DNA of 64,000 bases from Microbacterium pumilum (GTDB lineage: Bacteria; Actinomycetota; Actinomycetes; Actinomycetales; Microbacteriaceae), in assembly GCF_039530225.1 (NCBI RefSeq), contig NZ_BAAAOH010000001.1, positions 3,968,001 through 4,032,000 on the forward strand, given 5' to 3'. Shown here in pieces: positions 42,999-51,871 of the stretch (position 1 is its first letter; the number at the start of each line of letters is the position of its first letter). A program made the position numbers and the translations under genes. The notes under the pieces are model-generated. The model ran no database searches, was not told where the DNA came from, and saw only the letters and a program-made list of their open reading frames with translations.

Positions 42999-43810
42999 GC
43001 ACAGACACGATCGAGACGAGCATCGGACGTGCTCCGGTGCTCCACCGCCTCGCCCTCGGCATCGTGGTGCGGGATGCCGTGACCGATGCCGCAGTCACCA
43101 GCTCCTTGCGGGTGGGATGGGAGGCCTCGGGCCACCTCCTTCCTCGCGACGCGACTGACGACTGGCCGTGCGTCGACTTCGAGACGGTCGGCGGGGGCCG
43201 ATACCGATTGCGGGATACGCCCCGCCGGCCCGCCCTGCTCACCGTCCGAGTGAACGACCCGAGTCGGCGATACGTGTCGCGCCGACTTTCTGTTCAACTC
43301 TGGTCGCACGACGAGTTGACCGACCCGCTCCCCGCGAATCACATCGCCGTCCGGTCGCGCACCTTGCAGGTCTGGCTATGGCCAGGTGCCGCGCACCCGC
43401 TCCCACCTGGCACCACAGCCATTCGCGGAAGAGTCGTTCGCAATGGCCGCGCCGTCCCGTGGACACGCGTGAGCGGGATCGGACCGACCGGCACAGCGAT
43501 CGGGCGAGGGCACGGGGACGATCGCGGCGAGTTCATCATTCGACTGAGCGACACCTCGCAGAACCCGGTCCAGAGCAGTGTGCCCGTGCGTGTCATCGTG
43601 CGCGGGCCGACCAGCACCCCGGAACTGCCACCGATCGAAGTGGTCACGCGGCCCGCGAATCCACCGGCCCCGGGCGACCTCGACAATGCCGTGCTCCGAG
43701 GAGTCGCACCGCCCGCGGGGCATGTGCTCAGCATCCCCCCACCACCGCAGTTCATCGTCCCCGTCGGCGGAGTGCACGTGCCCACCTCCGACATCCCGTT
43801 CCTTCCGTGA
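42995..43810 (+). CDS. Carboxypeptidase-regulatory-like beta-domain protein of the eCIS operon
   Basis: 271 residues without signal peptide. The N-terminal ~110 residues form a beta-domain (VLHRLALGIVVRDAVTDAAVTSSLRVGWE, YRLRDTPRRPALLTVRV), followed by a second module (TTAIRGRVVRNGRAVPWTRVSGIGPTGTAIGRGHGDDRGEFIIRL) with the carboxypeptidase-regulatory/CNA-B-like pattern, and a Pro-rich tail. It sits between cap and sheath genes and starts with a GTGA overlap. It may decorate or stabilise the particle; no equivalent in the classical Afp/PVC list that I know. Confidence 0.75.
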   Translation: MSTDTIETSIGRAPVLHRLALGIVVRDAVTDAAVTSSLRVGWEASGHLLPRDATDDWPCVDFETVGGGRYRLRDTPRRPALLTVRVNDPSRRYVSRRLSVQLWSHDELTDPLPANHIAVRSRTLQVWLWPGAAHPLPPGTTAIRGRVVRNGRAVPWTRVSGIGPTGTAIGRGHGDDRGEFIIRLSDTSQNPVQSSVPVRVIVRGPTSTPELPPIEVVTRPANPPAPGDLDNAVLRGVAPPAGHVLSIPPPPQFIVPVGGVHVPTSDIPFLP

Positions 43811-43820
43811 GGAGATCCGC

Positions 43821-45677
43821 ATGCCCGAGTACCTGACCCCAGGCGTCTACGTCGAGGAGACGAGCTTCCGCTCGCGCTCGATCGAGGGCGTCGCCACGTC
43901 CACGTTCGGAATGGCGGGGCTGACCCGGTACGGCCCTGTGCCGTACATTGCGACGCTTCCCGGGAACCGCGTTCTGACGATGACACCGAGCGCGACCCTC
44001 GTGACGAGTTTCGCCGAGTTCGAGCGGGCGTTCGGAGGGCTCGATCCTGTCGGAACGCTCACGGACACGACGAACTATCTCGCGTTTGCCGCGCGCGCGT
44101 TCTTCGCGAACGGCGGGCGTCGACTCTACGTCGCCCGCGTGTTCCCCTTCACACCTGATCCGAACGACGCGACTGCGATCGGGCTCACCGAGAACCTCGC
44201 ACAGTTGGCGGTGGGAACCCCCGTCGTCGGGACCTTCCGCGCGCGCTGGCCCGGTGTCGCCGCCCAAGGGATGTCGGTGTCGGTACGGCTGAAGCGAAGC
44301 AAGAACGTGTTCAGCGGAACGCTCAAGGGAGTCCGACCCGGCGCGTTGATCGAGTTGTTCTCCGACAACACCGTCCCGAAGGACGACGATCCGCCGAACA
44401 CGGCCGCGCTTCGCATCGTGGACGCGCTCAACGCCACGACAGTCGGCCTGCGGAAGGCAGACGGCACTGTGGAGGCCGTGCCTCCAGGAACGCAGTCGGC
44501 GTTCCGCCTCACCGTGACCGTCGACGTGCGGTGGGGCGGGCGCTTCGACTCCTACCCGGGGCTCGAGGTGGATCCGTCGGGCACGAACCCCCGTTCGATC
44601 GTCAATGTGCTCCGCTCCGGTGAACCGGCGGATGAGATGGCGGTCGTGTGGTTCGACCCTGGGGCCGCCCCGGCGTCGCCCGCGGATGTGCTTGCGGGCC
44701 TTCTGACCCTCAGCTCGGGCATCGGCGGCTACCTGACGCTCGGCGGCGAGGGCACCGGGCTCACGGCATCCGTCATCAAGGGTCGCGAATCGGATCCTGA
44801 CGATCCGTCGCGAGCCGCGGTGGGTCTCGGCGCCCTCGCGGAGGTCGAGGACATCGCGATCGTCGCGTCGCCCGACGCCGTCCGGCTAGCGAAGGCGGAG
44901 CAGGTGACGGCGACGAACGACCTCATCGAGCACTGCGCGCCAGGGGCTTACCGGATCGGCATCGTGGACCCGCCCAAGGACAGCTCGATCTCGAAGGTCA
45001 GGGAGTTCAGAGCGCAGTTCGACACCTCGTACGCGGCGCTCTACTACCCATGGATGGACATCGTCGATCCCACCGCGCGGCCCGATCCCGGAGCCCCCCC
45101 GCCGCTGATCCAACTTCCGCCGAGCGGCTTCACGGCAGGCATCTACGCACGCAGCGACATCGAGCGCGGCGTGCACAAAGCGCCGGCCAACGAAGTCGTG
45201 CGGGGCATCGTGGGGTTCAAGCAGAATGTCACGTTCGACCGGCAATCCGTGCTCAATCCGGAAGGCATCAACGCCCTGCGCTTCTTCGAGGGCCGAGCGA
45301 ATCGCGTGTGGGGCGCCCGGACGATGAGCTCGGATCCGGAGTGGAAGTACGTCAATGTGCGCCGGCTGTTCCTGTTCCTCGAGCATTCGATAGAACGTTC
45401 TACTCAATGGGCGGTCTTCGAACCCAACAACCACCGCCTCTGGGCGTCGATCCGCCAGTCGGTCGAAGACTTCCTGGTCACGGTCTGGCGAACGGGCGCC
45501 CTCATGGGCACGAAGCCCGAGGAAGCGTTCTTCGTGCGGTGCGACCGCACGACGATGACCCAGAACGATCTCGACAACGGACGCATGATCTGCCTCATCG
45601 GCGTCGCCCCCACATATCCGGCGGAGTTCGTGATCTTCCGCATCGGGCAATGGACTGCGGACTCGCAGCAGAGCTGA
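43821..45677 (+). CDS. Contractile tail sheath protein 1
   Basis: 618 residues. Starts with the sheath signature MPEYLTPGVYVEETSFRSRSIEGVATSTFGMAGLT, then SFAEFERAFGG and YLAFAARAFFANGGRRLYVARVF; the C-terminal sheath domain includes FRAQFDTSYAALYYPWMDIVDP, PPSGFTAGIYARSDIERGVHKAPANEVVRGIVGF, GINALRFFEGRANRVWGARTMSSDPEWKYVNVRRLFLFLEHSIERSTQWAVFEPNN and a final strand EFVIFRIGQW. This is the contracting outer layer. ATG 43821 follows GAGGAGA; the longer frame overlaps the preceding gene. Confidence 0.95.
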   Translation: MPEYLTPGVYVEETSFRSRSIEGVATSTFGMAGLTRYGPVPYIATLPGNRVLTMTPSATLVTSFAEFERAFGGLDPVGTLTDTTNYLAFAARAFFANGGRRLYVARVFPFTPDPNDATAIGLTENLAQLAVGTPVVGTFRARWPGVAAQGMSVSVRLKRSKNVFSGTLKGVRPGALIELFSDNTVPKDDDPPNTAALRIVDALNATTVGLRKADGTVEAVPPGTQSAFRLTVTVDVRWGGRFDSYPGLEVDPSGTNPRSIVNVLRSGEPADEMAVVWFDPGAAPASPADVLAGLLTLSSGIGGYLTLGGEGTGLTASVIKGRESDPDDPSRAAVGLGALAEVEDIAIVASPDAVRLAKAEQVTATNDLIEHCAPGAYRIGIVDPPKDSSISKVREFRAQFDTSYAALYYPWMDIVDPTARPDPGAPPPLIQLPPSGFTAGIYARSDIERGVHKAPANEVVRGIVGFKQNVTFDRQSVLNPEGINALRFFEGRANRVWGARTMSSDPEWKYVNVRRLFLFLEHSIERSTQWAVFEPNNHRLWASIRQSVEDFLVTVWRTGALMGTKPEEAFFVRCDRTTMTQNDLDNGRMICLIGVAPTYPAEFVIFRIGQWTADSQQS

Positions 45678-45706
45678 CGTGCACCGAAGTGAAAGGCAGG
45701 TGACTC

Positions 45707-46159
45707 ATGGCAACTCGGGACAATCCGTACGGCGCCTTCAACTTCCTCGTGAAGCTGGGCGATCAGGGCGGTGAAGATCAGATCGTCGGTGGCTTCTCCG
45801 ACGTGAGCGGGCTCGGGAACGAGATCAAATACTCGGAGTACCGCAATGGCAATGAGGGCGAGAACCATGTGCGCAAGGTTCCCAACATCAACAGCACGGA
45901 TGATGTGACCCTCAAGCGGGGCGTCATCGGCGATCTCAGTCTCTTCCTGTGGTTGAAGTCGCAGCGAGAGGGCGACCTCGACCCGCGCACGGTGACGATC
46001 ACCTTGATGGACGAGGGGCGCAACGATGTCTGCTCGTGGGTGCTCCACCGCGCTCAGCCGAAGAAGTGGGTCGGGCCCACGCTCGCAGGAAAGGGCGGTG
46101 GCGAGGTGGCGATGGAGGAGATCCACCTCGTCGCCGAGCGGATCGACTTCAACTCGTGA
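45707..46159 (+). CDS. Inner tube protein 1 (gp19 family)
   Basis: 150 residues: DNPYGAFNFLVKLGDQGGEDQIVGGFSDVSGLGNEIKYSEYRNGNE, then VTLKRGVIGDLSLFLWLKSQREGDL, VTITLMDEGRNDVCSWVLHRAQPKKWVGPTLAGKGGGEVAMEEIHLVAE, the T4 gp19/Afp1 tube fold forming hexameric rings inside the sheath. AAGGCAGG precedes the ATG. It is coupled by a GTGA overlap to the second sheath gene. Confidence 0.95.
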   Translation: MATRDNPYGAFNFLVKLGDQGGEDQIVGGFSDVSGLGNEIKYSEYRNGNEGENHVRKVPNINSTDDVTLKRGVIGDLSLFLWLKSQREGDLDPRTVTITLMDEGRNDVCSWVLHRAQPKKWVGPTLAGKGGGEVAMEEIHLVAERIDFNS

Positions 46160-48171
46160 TCGTCACGACGGCCTCCGGGGCGCCGGGGCACCCCGGCGTG
46201 TACCTTGCTCAGCCGCGGACGAGGACTGTCCTGCGGCCGGAGCGGCTCGACATCGCGGGGTTCGTCGGTGTGGCCTTGCGAGGACCCGTGGACGAGCCGG
46301 TTCGCATCGAGCGCTGGTCGGAGTTCGAACGTCTCTTCGGCGGTTTGGAACGGACGCCCGGAGGTCCGCTCCGGATGCTGCCCTACGCAGTGTCGACCTT
46401 CTTCCGGCAGGGCGGTCGGGCGGCCTACGTGCTGCGGGTCGCTCCGCACGGAGACGAAGGCCCGACGTCGCTCGACGCCACCGCGCGATTCCGGCTCACC
46501 CTGCCGAGCGGCCAGGAAGCGTCGTTGATCGCCGCGGACGAGGGCCTCTGGGGGAATCGACTCGTCGTGAGGCTCCACTACCGCGTCGACCAGCGGTTGG
46601 AGGCGGAGGTCCGCGACGACGGTGTCCTCGTGCTGCCCCCGGGAGCGAACGCGCCGGCGGGATCGCTGCTGCGGCTGAGGCACCCTGACGCCGTCGTCGA
46701 TCCGGCGATGCGGTGGGTGGCATCGGTGGACGCCCGGCTCCCGCGTGGCTCGCCCCAGCCGGTGCGTCTCGATGAGGCGGCGGCGCTCGTCGCCGGCACC
46801 CGCGCCAAAGTCGACGTCGTGACGGGCGCCCTGCAGATCGATGACCTCTCGCGGCCGGACCTCGGCGGTGAGTACCTCGGGGGACTGGGGCTCCGCCCTG
46901 ATCATCCGCGGTGGATACACACCGTTCTGATGGAAGGCCGCCCCGCCCGGACGGACGGGGATGCCGCGGCACGACGACATCTCCTTGCTCCCGTGGACGA
47001 CTGGTCGGACCTCGACTTCGCACCGCCACCGGAGCTGTCGCCGATCGACGCCGAGCTCATCGGAAAGGGTGGCGACCGCTCGCCTCTGATCGACGGCAGC
47101 GCGTTCTTCGACCCCGGCTTCGTCGACTTCCACACGATCGACGAGGACTCCGGACCGGACGATCCCGACCCTCATGTGGGCGTGGATCGCATGGCGCGCG
47201 TCCGCGAGATCGGACTGCTCTGCGTCCCTGACCTCACGTGGGACGGCTATGCACCCGTTCCTGAACCGCCGACGCATCATCCGCTGAAGCCGCTCCCATG
47301 CCGATGCCGCTCGTGCGCGGCGGACGAGCCTCAGACCGACTTCCACACGGTGGTCTCGGTCGGCGGCGGGCTCGACGCGCGAAACGCCGACGACCTCGAC
47401 AAGCTCGCGGCACGCCAGGAGCGGGTTGTCGAGCTCGCCCGCGCGTGCGGGCGCTTCGTCGCGCTGCTCGATGTCCCGGACCAGCTGTCGGTCGCTCAGA
47501 TCGCCGAGTGGCGGTCGCGTTTCGACACGAGCTATGCCGCCGCATACCACCCATGGCTCGCGGTCGCGGATCCGGTGGACGGACGCGCCATCCCGTTGCC
47601 GCCGTCCGCGTACGCGGCAGGCATCATCGCGGAACGGGAGTCGAGGCTCGGCCTGTCGTGGGGGCCGGCCAACGAGCTCGCGGCAGGGGCGGTGCGTGCG
47701 GAGGCAGTCGTGACGGATGCCGCGCATGACAACCTCCATGCACTGGGGATCAACGTCTATCGTGCCGAACGCGACGGATTCCGGCTCTCGGCTGCGCGGA
47801 CCCTCTCGACGGATCCCGACTACCGGCAGTTGTCGGTGCGGCGCCTGATGACGATGCTGCGTCTGACGCTGCAGCGGCAGTGCGCCGACCTGGCTTTCGA
47901 GCCGAACACGGCCGAGTTGCGAGAAAGGCTCCGGCAGATGGTGACGTCGCTTCTTCGCGACCTCGCACGGCAGGGGGCCTTCGCCGGGCGGACGGAGGAC
48001 GACTCCTTCTTCGTGCGGTGCGGGGACGATCTGAATCCGCCCGAATCCCAGGCGCTCGGCCGGCTCATCGCCGAGATCGGCGTGGCCCCCGCCGTTCCCT
48101 TGGAGTACATCCTCGTGCGGATCGCCCGCGATCCCGACGGCTCGCTGACGGTGGTGCGCGATGGGCGATGA
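46156..48171 (+). CDS. Contractile tail sheath protein 2 with Cys-cluster insertion
   Basis: 671 residues from GTG 46156. N-terminus APGHPGVYLAQPRTRTVLRPERLDIAGFVGVALRGPVDEPVRIERWSEFERLFGG and C-terminal half FRSRFDTSYAAAYHPWLAVADP, PPSAYAAGIIAERESRLGLSWGPANELA, LGINVYRAERDGFRLSAARTLSTDPDYRQLSVRRLMTMLRLTLQR and EYILVRIAR show a sheath paralogue. Between them lies a longer middle region, with LPCRCRSCAADEPQTDF near residue 380-395, a Cys trio that sheath 1 lacks. In Afp/PVC extra sheath paralogues form the baseplate-proximal ring; the same role is inferred. Confidence 0.9.
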   Translation: MIVTTASGAPGHPGVYLAQPRTRTVLRPERLDIAGFVGVALRGPVDEPVRIERWSEFERLFGGLERTPGGPLRMLPYAVSTFFRQGGRAAYVLRVAPHGDEGPTSLDATARFRLTLPSGQEASLIAADEGLWGNRLVVRLHYRVDQRLEAEVRDDGVLVLPPGANAPAGSLLRLRHPDAVVDPAMRWVASVDARLPRGSPQPVRLDEAAALVAGTRAKVDVVTGALQIDDLSRPDLGGEYLGGLGLRPDHPRWIHTVLMEGRPARTDGDAAARRHLLAPVDDWSDLDFAPPPELSPIDAELIGKGGDRSPLIDGSAFFDPGFVDFHTIDEDSGPDDPDPHVGVDRMARVREIGLLCVPDLTWDGYAPVPEPPTHHPLKPLPCRCRSCAADEPQTDFHTVVSVGGGLDARNADDLDKLAARQERVVELARACGRFVALLDVPDQLSVAQIAEWRSRFDTSYAAAYHPWLAVADPVDGRAIPLPPSAYAAGIIAERESRLGLSWGPANELAAGAVRAEAVVTDAAHDNLHALGINVYRAERDGFRLSAARTLSTDPDYRQLSVRRLMTMLRLTLQRQCADLAFEPNTAELRERLRQMVTSLLRDLARQGAFAGRTEDDSFFVRCGDDLNPPESQALGRLIAEIGVAPAVPLEYILVRIARDPDGSLTVVRDGR

Positions 48172-48679
48172 GTTCCTCCTCTCCGCATTCAAGTTCAATG
48201 TCTGGCTCACCAGGTCCACGACTCGACCGGGATCGGGCGACGATCCGGCTCCGGCCGTCCTCGGCACGGGGGGCGCGTTCGCCGAATGCAGCGGACTCGA
48301 GCTCGAAGCCGATGTCAAGGAGTACCTCGAAGGCGGCCGGAACGACGGGGTCATCCGTCGCGTGGGACGGGTGAAACTGGCGCCCATCGTGCTGAAACGG
48401 GGCATGTTCTCGGCCGATGCCCACTCGCGCGCCAACTCCGACCTTTGGATGTGGCTCACGCGGATGGTGAGCGGAGTGCTTCCCGTCACCCGCTATGACG
48501 GGCGTATCGAGATCGTGGCTCCCAACAAGCAGATGACACCGCTCGCGACGTGGACATTCGATCGCGGCTTGCCGCAGAAGGTCACCGGTCCGACCCTCAA
48601 CGCGAAGACGGGTGAGATCGCGATCGAAGAGCTTCACATCGTCCATGAGGGTCTCCGGATGGTGGTGGAGAAGAAATGA
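48161..48679 (+). CDS. Inner tube protein 2 (Pvc5/Afp5-like, gp19 family)
   Basis: 172 residues: MGDEFLLSAFKFNVWLTRS, AFAECSGLELEADVKEYLEGGRNDGVIRRVGRVKLAPIVLKRGMF, DLWMWLTRMVSGVL and ATWTFDRGLPQKVTGPTLNAKTGEIAIEELHIVHEGL, again the gp19 tube fold with a longer loop (STTRPGSGDDPAPAVLGTGG). In PVC/Afp the second tube paralogue links tube to baseplate hub. The start overlaps sheath 2 by 11 bases and the stop overlaps the next gene (ATGA). Confidence 0.93.
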   Translation: MGDEFLLSAFKFNVWLTRSTTRPGSGDDPAPAVLGTGGAFAECSGLELEADVKEYLEGGRNDGVIRRVGRVKLAPIVLKRGMFSADAHSRANSDLWMWLTRMVSGVLPVTRYDGRIEIVAPNKQMTPLATWTFDRGLPQKVTGPTLNAKTGEIAIEELHIVHEGLRMVVEKK

Positions 48680-49899
48680 CCAAGCTCGAACCAGCCACCC
48701 TGACGCGGCTGAAGGATGGGCCCGCATCGGGCAAGAAGGGCCCGAAGACGTACGTCGTCGACGGCTCGCCTGAGAAGGCGAAGTTCGAGGTCCAGTTCAA
48801 CCCCACGAGCCTCAAGATGTCTCGCTCGAACAACATCGACAAGGGCGGCTCGACGACCAATACCCAGAAGAGGCAGGCATTCTCCGCGCAGCCGGCCACC
48901 CTCTCGTTCGACCTCGAGTTCGATACGGCCGAGGAGGCCGGCCCCAGCGGGAATCCGAAGGACGTGCGGGACTACACGCGGATCGTCCGCCAGTTCATCG
49001 AGCCGACGCGGGAGGACCCCAAGAAGCCACCGCCGGCGGTCCGGTTCCAGTGGGGCGCGTTCATGTTCCAGGGGATAGTGACTCAGCTCACGGAGGACCT
49101 CGACTACTTCGCCCCGAGTGGGACGCCGCTGCGCGCCAAGGTGTCGGTGACGATAACCGAGCAGAACCCGGAATGGGACGCCAACGAGGTCGGCACCGGT
49201 GCACGTGATGCTGCATCAGCCGCTCGACCCGAGGGAGCCACGAATCCGAACGCGCCCGGGGGTGCGGGGACCCCGAGTCCGCCGCCGGGAAACGGTCCCG
49301 GCTCACCCCCGTCGCCGAATCCCATCTCGACCGCGCTCGCGCGCGCGGGTGAGAGCGTTCAGCAGCTGCTGACGCGACTCGACGCCGATCCCGCCACGTG
49401 GCGATCCGCGATGGCCGGCCTCGACAGCCCGCTGGCCCTCGATGCCGGCACGCAAGTCCAGCTCGGCGCCTCCGCGTCCGCGTCTGCCGGCATCGGAGCC
49501 GGCGCCGGCGCCGGCTTCACCGCATCGGCGGGAATCAGCGCGGGCGGGGGCTTCACGGCATCCGCCGGTGTCGACGCCGCAGTGACGCGGGCGGCACTCG
49601 GCCTCGAGGGCGCAGGCGCGCTCGGGCGCGGCGCGGCTGCCGAGGCGACCGCCGGGTTCGTGCTCGCGGAGGCGGGAGGCATCGCCCGAGCAAGCGCGCG
49701 CGTCGACGCAGACACCGCGCTTGCGGCGCAGGCGAGCGCCCGCGCATCTTTCGCTGTGCCCGAGGGGTCCGTCGTCGCAGGGGGGCAGGCCAGAGCGAGC
49801 GCCGCGATCCAGCCCGACAGTCGCAGCCTGACGTACGGCCGCGGCATCCCCCTTCGCGCCCGCGTATCCGGTGACGCTGCGGCGACGCTCCGGAGGTGA
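48676..49899 (+). CDS. Pvc7-like hub/tube-adaptor protein with Ala/Gly-rich tail
   Basis: 407 residues. Residues ~1-170 are the CIS tube-protein N-domain (KAKFEVQFNPTSLKMSRSNNIDKGG, ATLSFDLEFDTAEEAGPSGNPKDVRDYTRIVRQFI, VRFQWGAFMFQGIVTQLTEDLDYFAPSGTPLRAKVSVTITEQN). Pvc7/Afp7 proteins normally finish with a LysM domain; here the rest is a Pro/Gly linker and a long low-complexity Ala/Gly/Ser tail (ASASASAGIGAGAGAGF and so on). The domain bridges tube and spike hub. The tail is unusual and may fold as a glycine-rich coil or be disordered. Confidence 0.88.
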   Translation: MTKLEPATLTRLKDGPASGKKGPKTYVVDGSPEKAKFEVQFNPTSLKMSRSNNIDKGGSTTNTQKRQAFSAQPATLSFDLEFDTAEEAGPSGNPKDVRDYTRIVRQFIEPTREDPKKPPPAVRFQWGAFMFQGIVTQLTEDLDYFAPSGTPLRAKVSVTITEQNPEWDANEVGTGARDAASAARPEGATNPNAPGGAGTPSPPPGNGPGSPPSPNPISTALARAGESVQQLLTRLDADPATWRSAMAGLDSPLALDAGTQVQLGASASASAGIGAGAGAGFTASAGISAGGGFTASAGVDAAVTRAALGLEGAGALGRGAAAEATAGFVLAEAGGIARASARVDADTALAAQASARASFAVPEGSVVAGGQARASAAIQPDSRSLTYGRGIPLRARVSGDAAATLRR

Positions 49900-49933
49900 G
49901 ACTGCCGTCACGACTCCTGGAGAGGTCACCGCG

Positions 49934-50122
49934 ATGGCCGTGCACGTCGGCGAGATCCACACCGAACTCTCGGGGACCCGCGGACCCACGACCGATGCAT
50001 CGGATGCCGCCGGCAGTGGCGCCCCGCAATACCCCGGGGTCCGCGAGGACGAGTGGCGAGGCATGCAGGCCCACATCCTGAGGCTCCGCAGCCGGGTGTG
50101 CGCGGAGGACTTCGATGACTGA
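49934..50122 (+). CDS. Small Pvc6-like (DUF5908-type) protein
   Basis: 62 residues: MAVHVGEIHTELSGTRGP at the start, an acidic flexible middle and DEWRGMQAHILRLRSRVCAEDFDD at the end. Small proteins of this form (Afp6/Pvc6, DUF5908) are encoded beside the hub genes. ATG 49934 with GGAGAGG upstream is preferred over a longer frame. It overlaps the gpD-like gene by eight bases. Family assignment is tentative. Confidence 0.65.
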   Translation: MAVHVGEIHTELSGTRGPTTDASDAAGSGAPQYPGVREDEWRGMQAHILRLRSRVCAEDFDD

Positions 50123-51200
50123 GTCGCTCCTCGCCCTCGCCTCGCCGGTCTTCACCATCGCGCGCGAAGCGGTCGGCGCTCTCGCTCGCGACTGCGTGCG
50201 GCTCGTGATCGACGAGGGCGTCGAGGGACTGCGGACGATGGAGGCGCAGTTCGTCGCGAGTGGGATCGGTGCTCCCGGCCCGCCCGGACTGATGCTCCAC
50301 GTGGACGGCAGCGAGTTCGACTTCGGGACTGACATCGAGGTCGCGGTCGGTGGCGAAGGGAACCAGTTCGTCGTGTTCGAGGGCGCCGTCTCGGGCCTCG
50401 AAGTCGTGCTGGGCGACAGCGAGCCACCCCGGGTCGTCATGCTCGCAGAGGATCGGCTCATGCGGCTGCGGATGACCCGGCGCATGCGCACATACACGGA
50501 TGTGACGGATGCGGACGTCGTCCGCCGAATCGCGCAGGAGCACGGGCTCGACGCCGACGTGTCCGCTGAAGGCCCCCAGTACGACGTCCTGCAGCAGGTG
50601 AACCAGAGCGACCTCGCCTTCCTCCGCGAGCGTGCGCGTCTGCTGCAGACGGACGTGTGGTGCTCCGGCCGCACGCTCCACTTCAGCGATCGGCCCGCGC
50701 GCCGCGGCGAGAAGATCACTCTCACACACGGCTCGGACCTCCTCACGTGCCGGATCTCGGCCGACCTCGCGCACCAGCGCACGGACGTCACGGTCGGCGG
50801 GTACGACGCGCGAGCCAAAGCCGTCATCGACGAGCGTGCAGGTGCCGACACGATCGAGGCCGAAGCATCCCCGGGTCGCACCGGACCGAAAGTGCTCGAG
50901 AAGGCACTCGGGGCGAGCGCCGGCATCCGCGTCCGCGAGGTTCCGCAGACCACCGCAGAGGCTTCGGCGTGGGCACGCGCCGAGATGCTGCGACGCGCGC
51001 GACGCTTCGTGACAGCGCGCGGACTCACGAGAGGAATGCCCCAGCTCACCGTCGGCAGCCAGCTGCGACTCGAGCTCGTCGGCAAGCCCTTCGACGGCGA
51101 CGGCTACTACGTCACGCAGGTGACCCATACCTACGACAATGTGCGCGGACTTCGGACCTCGTTCGAGGCCGAGCGCGCGACGCTGAACGAGGCCGCGTGA
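50115..51200 (+). CDS. Phage late control D / Pvc8-like baseplate hub protein
   Basis: 361 residues with gpD/gp27/VgrG-N features: FVVFEGAVSGLEVVLGDSEPPRVVMLAEDRLMRLRMTRRMRTYTDVTDADVVRRIAQEHGLDADVSAEGPQYDVLQQVNQSDLAFLRERARLLQTDVWCSGRTLHF, then GSDLLTCRISADLAHQRTDVTVGGYD and the C-terminal LTRGMPQLTVGSQLRLELVGKPFDGDGYYVTQVTHTYD. It forms the hub on which the spike sits. Its stop overlaps the spike start by one base (TGATG). Confidence 0.93.
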   Translation: MTESLLALASPVFTIAREAVGALARDCVRLVIDEGVEGLRTMEAQFVASGIGAPGPPGLMLHVDGSEFDFGTDIEVAVGGEGNQFVVFEGAVSGLEVVLGDSEPPRVVMLAEDRLMRLRMTRRMRTYTDVTDADVVRRIAQEHGLDADVSAEGPQYDVLQQVNQSDLAFLRERARLLQTDVWCSGRTLHFSDRPARRGEKITLTHGSDLLTCRISADLAHQRTDVTVGGYDARAKAVIDERAGADTIEAEASPGRTGPKVLEKALGASAGIRVREVPQTTAEASAWARAEMLRRARRFVTARGLTRGMPQLTVGSQLRLELVGKPFDGDGYYVTQVTHTYDNVRGLRTSFEAERATLNEAA

Positions 51201-51871
51201 TGGGTCTTCCAGAACCGGCCGATGGACAGGGACCTCGATTCTTCGGGGTCTATCCGGCGCTGGTGACGAAGATCACCGATGACCCTGCGCACCTTGGCCG
51301 TGTGCAAGTGAAGTACCCGTCGCTCGGCACCGAGGGCGACCGGGATGTGCGGGGATGGGCGACGTTGTGCTCGCCCTACGCCGATAAGGACCAGGGCCTG
51401 CAGATCATGCCCGAGGTCGACAGTGAAGTCGTCGTGGCGTTCGAGGCGGGCGACTTCCGCCGCGGGTACATCGTCGGTGCCGCGTGGAACGGAAAGGCGG
51501 GTCAGCCCGAGTCCCCCGCCTCGCCGAACAACATCCGAGTGCTGCGCACGCGGGAAGACAGCCGCCTCGAGTTCGACGACACGGCCGGGTCTCCGAAGAT
51601 CAGCATCACGACCAAGAGCGGTCACAAAGTCGTGCTCAACGAGGCGCCACAAGAGATCACGATCACGCACATAAACGGGTGCAAGATCACGCTCAACGCC
51701 TCGGGCGGCATCGACATCACAGCCAACACCGTCGTCAAGGTCTCGGCGCCGTCGCTGAAGGTGGATGCACCGACATCGACGTTCACCGGCATCATCAAGT
51801 GCCTTGCACTGGAGACGGATGTATCGGTCAAGTCGCCGGTCTACAGCTCAGGAGTGGGGAATCTCTGGTGA
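51200..51871 (+). CDS. gp5/VgrG-type spike protein (baseplate assembly protein V)
   Basis: 223 residues: an OB-fold (FFGVYPALVTKITDDPAHLGRVQVKYPSLGTEGDRDVRGWATLCSPYADKDQGLQIMPEVDSEVVVAFEAGDFRRGYIVGAAWNG) followed by a short beta-helix needle (DSRLEFDDTAGSPKISITTKSGHKVVLNEAPQEITITHINGCKITLNASGGIDITANTVVKVSAPSLKVDAPTSTF). This is the puncturing spike; no C-terminal effector domain. A GTG three bases upstream is an alternative start. Confidence 0.93.
   Translation: MGLPEPADGQGPRFFGVYPALVTKITDDPAHLGRVQVKYPSLGTEGDRDVRGWATLCSPYADKDQGLQIMPEVDSEVVVAFEAGDFRRGYIVGAAWNGKAGQPESPASPNNIRVLRTREDSRLEFDDTAGSPKISITTKSGHKVVLNEAPQEITITHINGCKITLNASGGIDITANTVVKVSAPSLKVDAPTSTFTGIIKCLALETDVSVKSPVYSSGVGNLW

Noticed and set aside
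46054..48489. An 811-codon minus-strand frame across sheath 2
   Set aside because: The plus strand encodes a clear sheath protein with operon overlaps; the opposite product is low-complexity.
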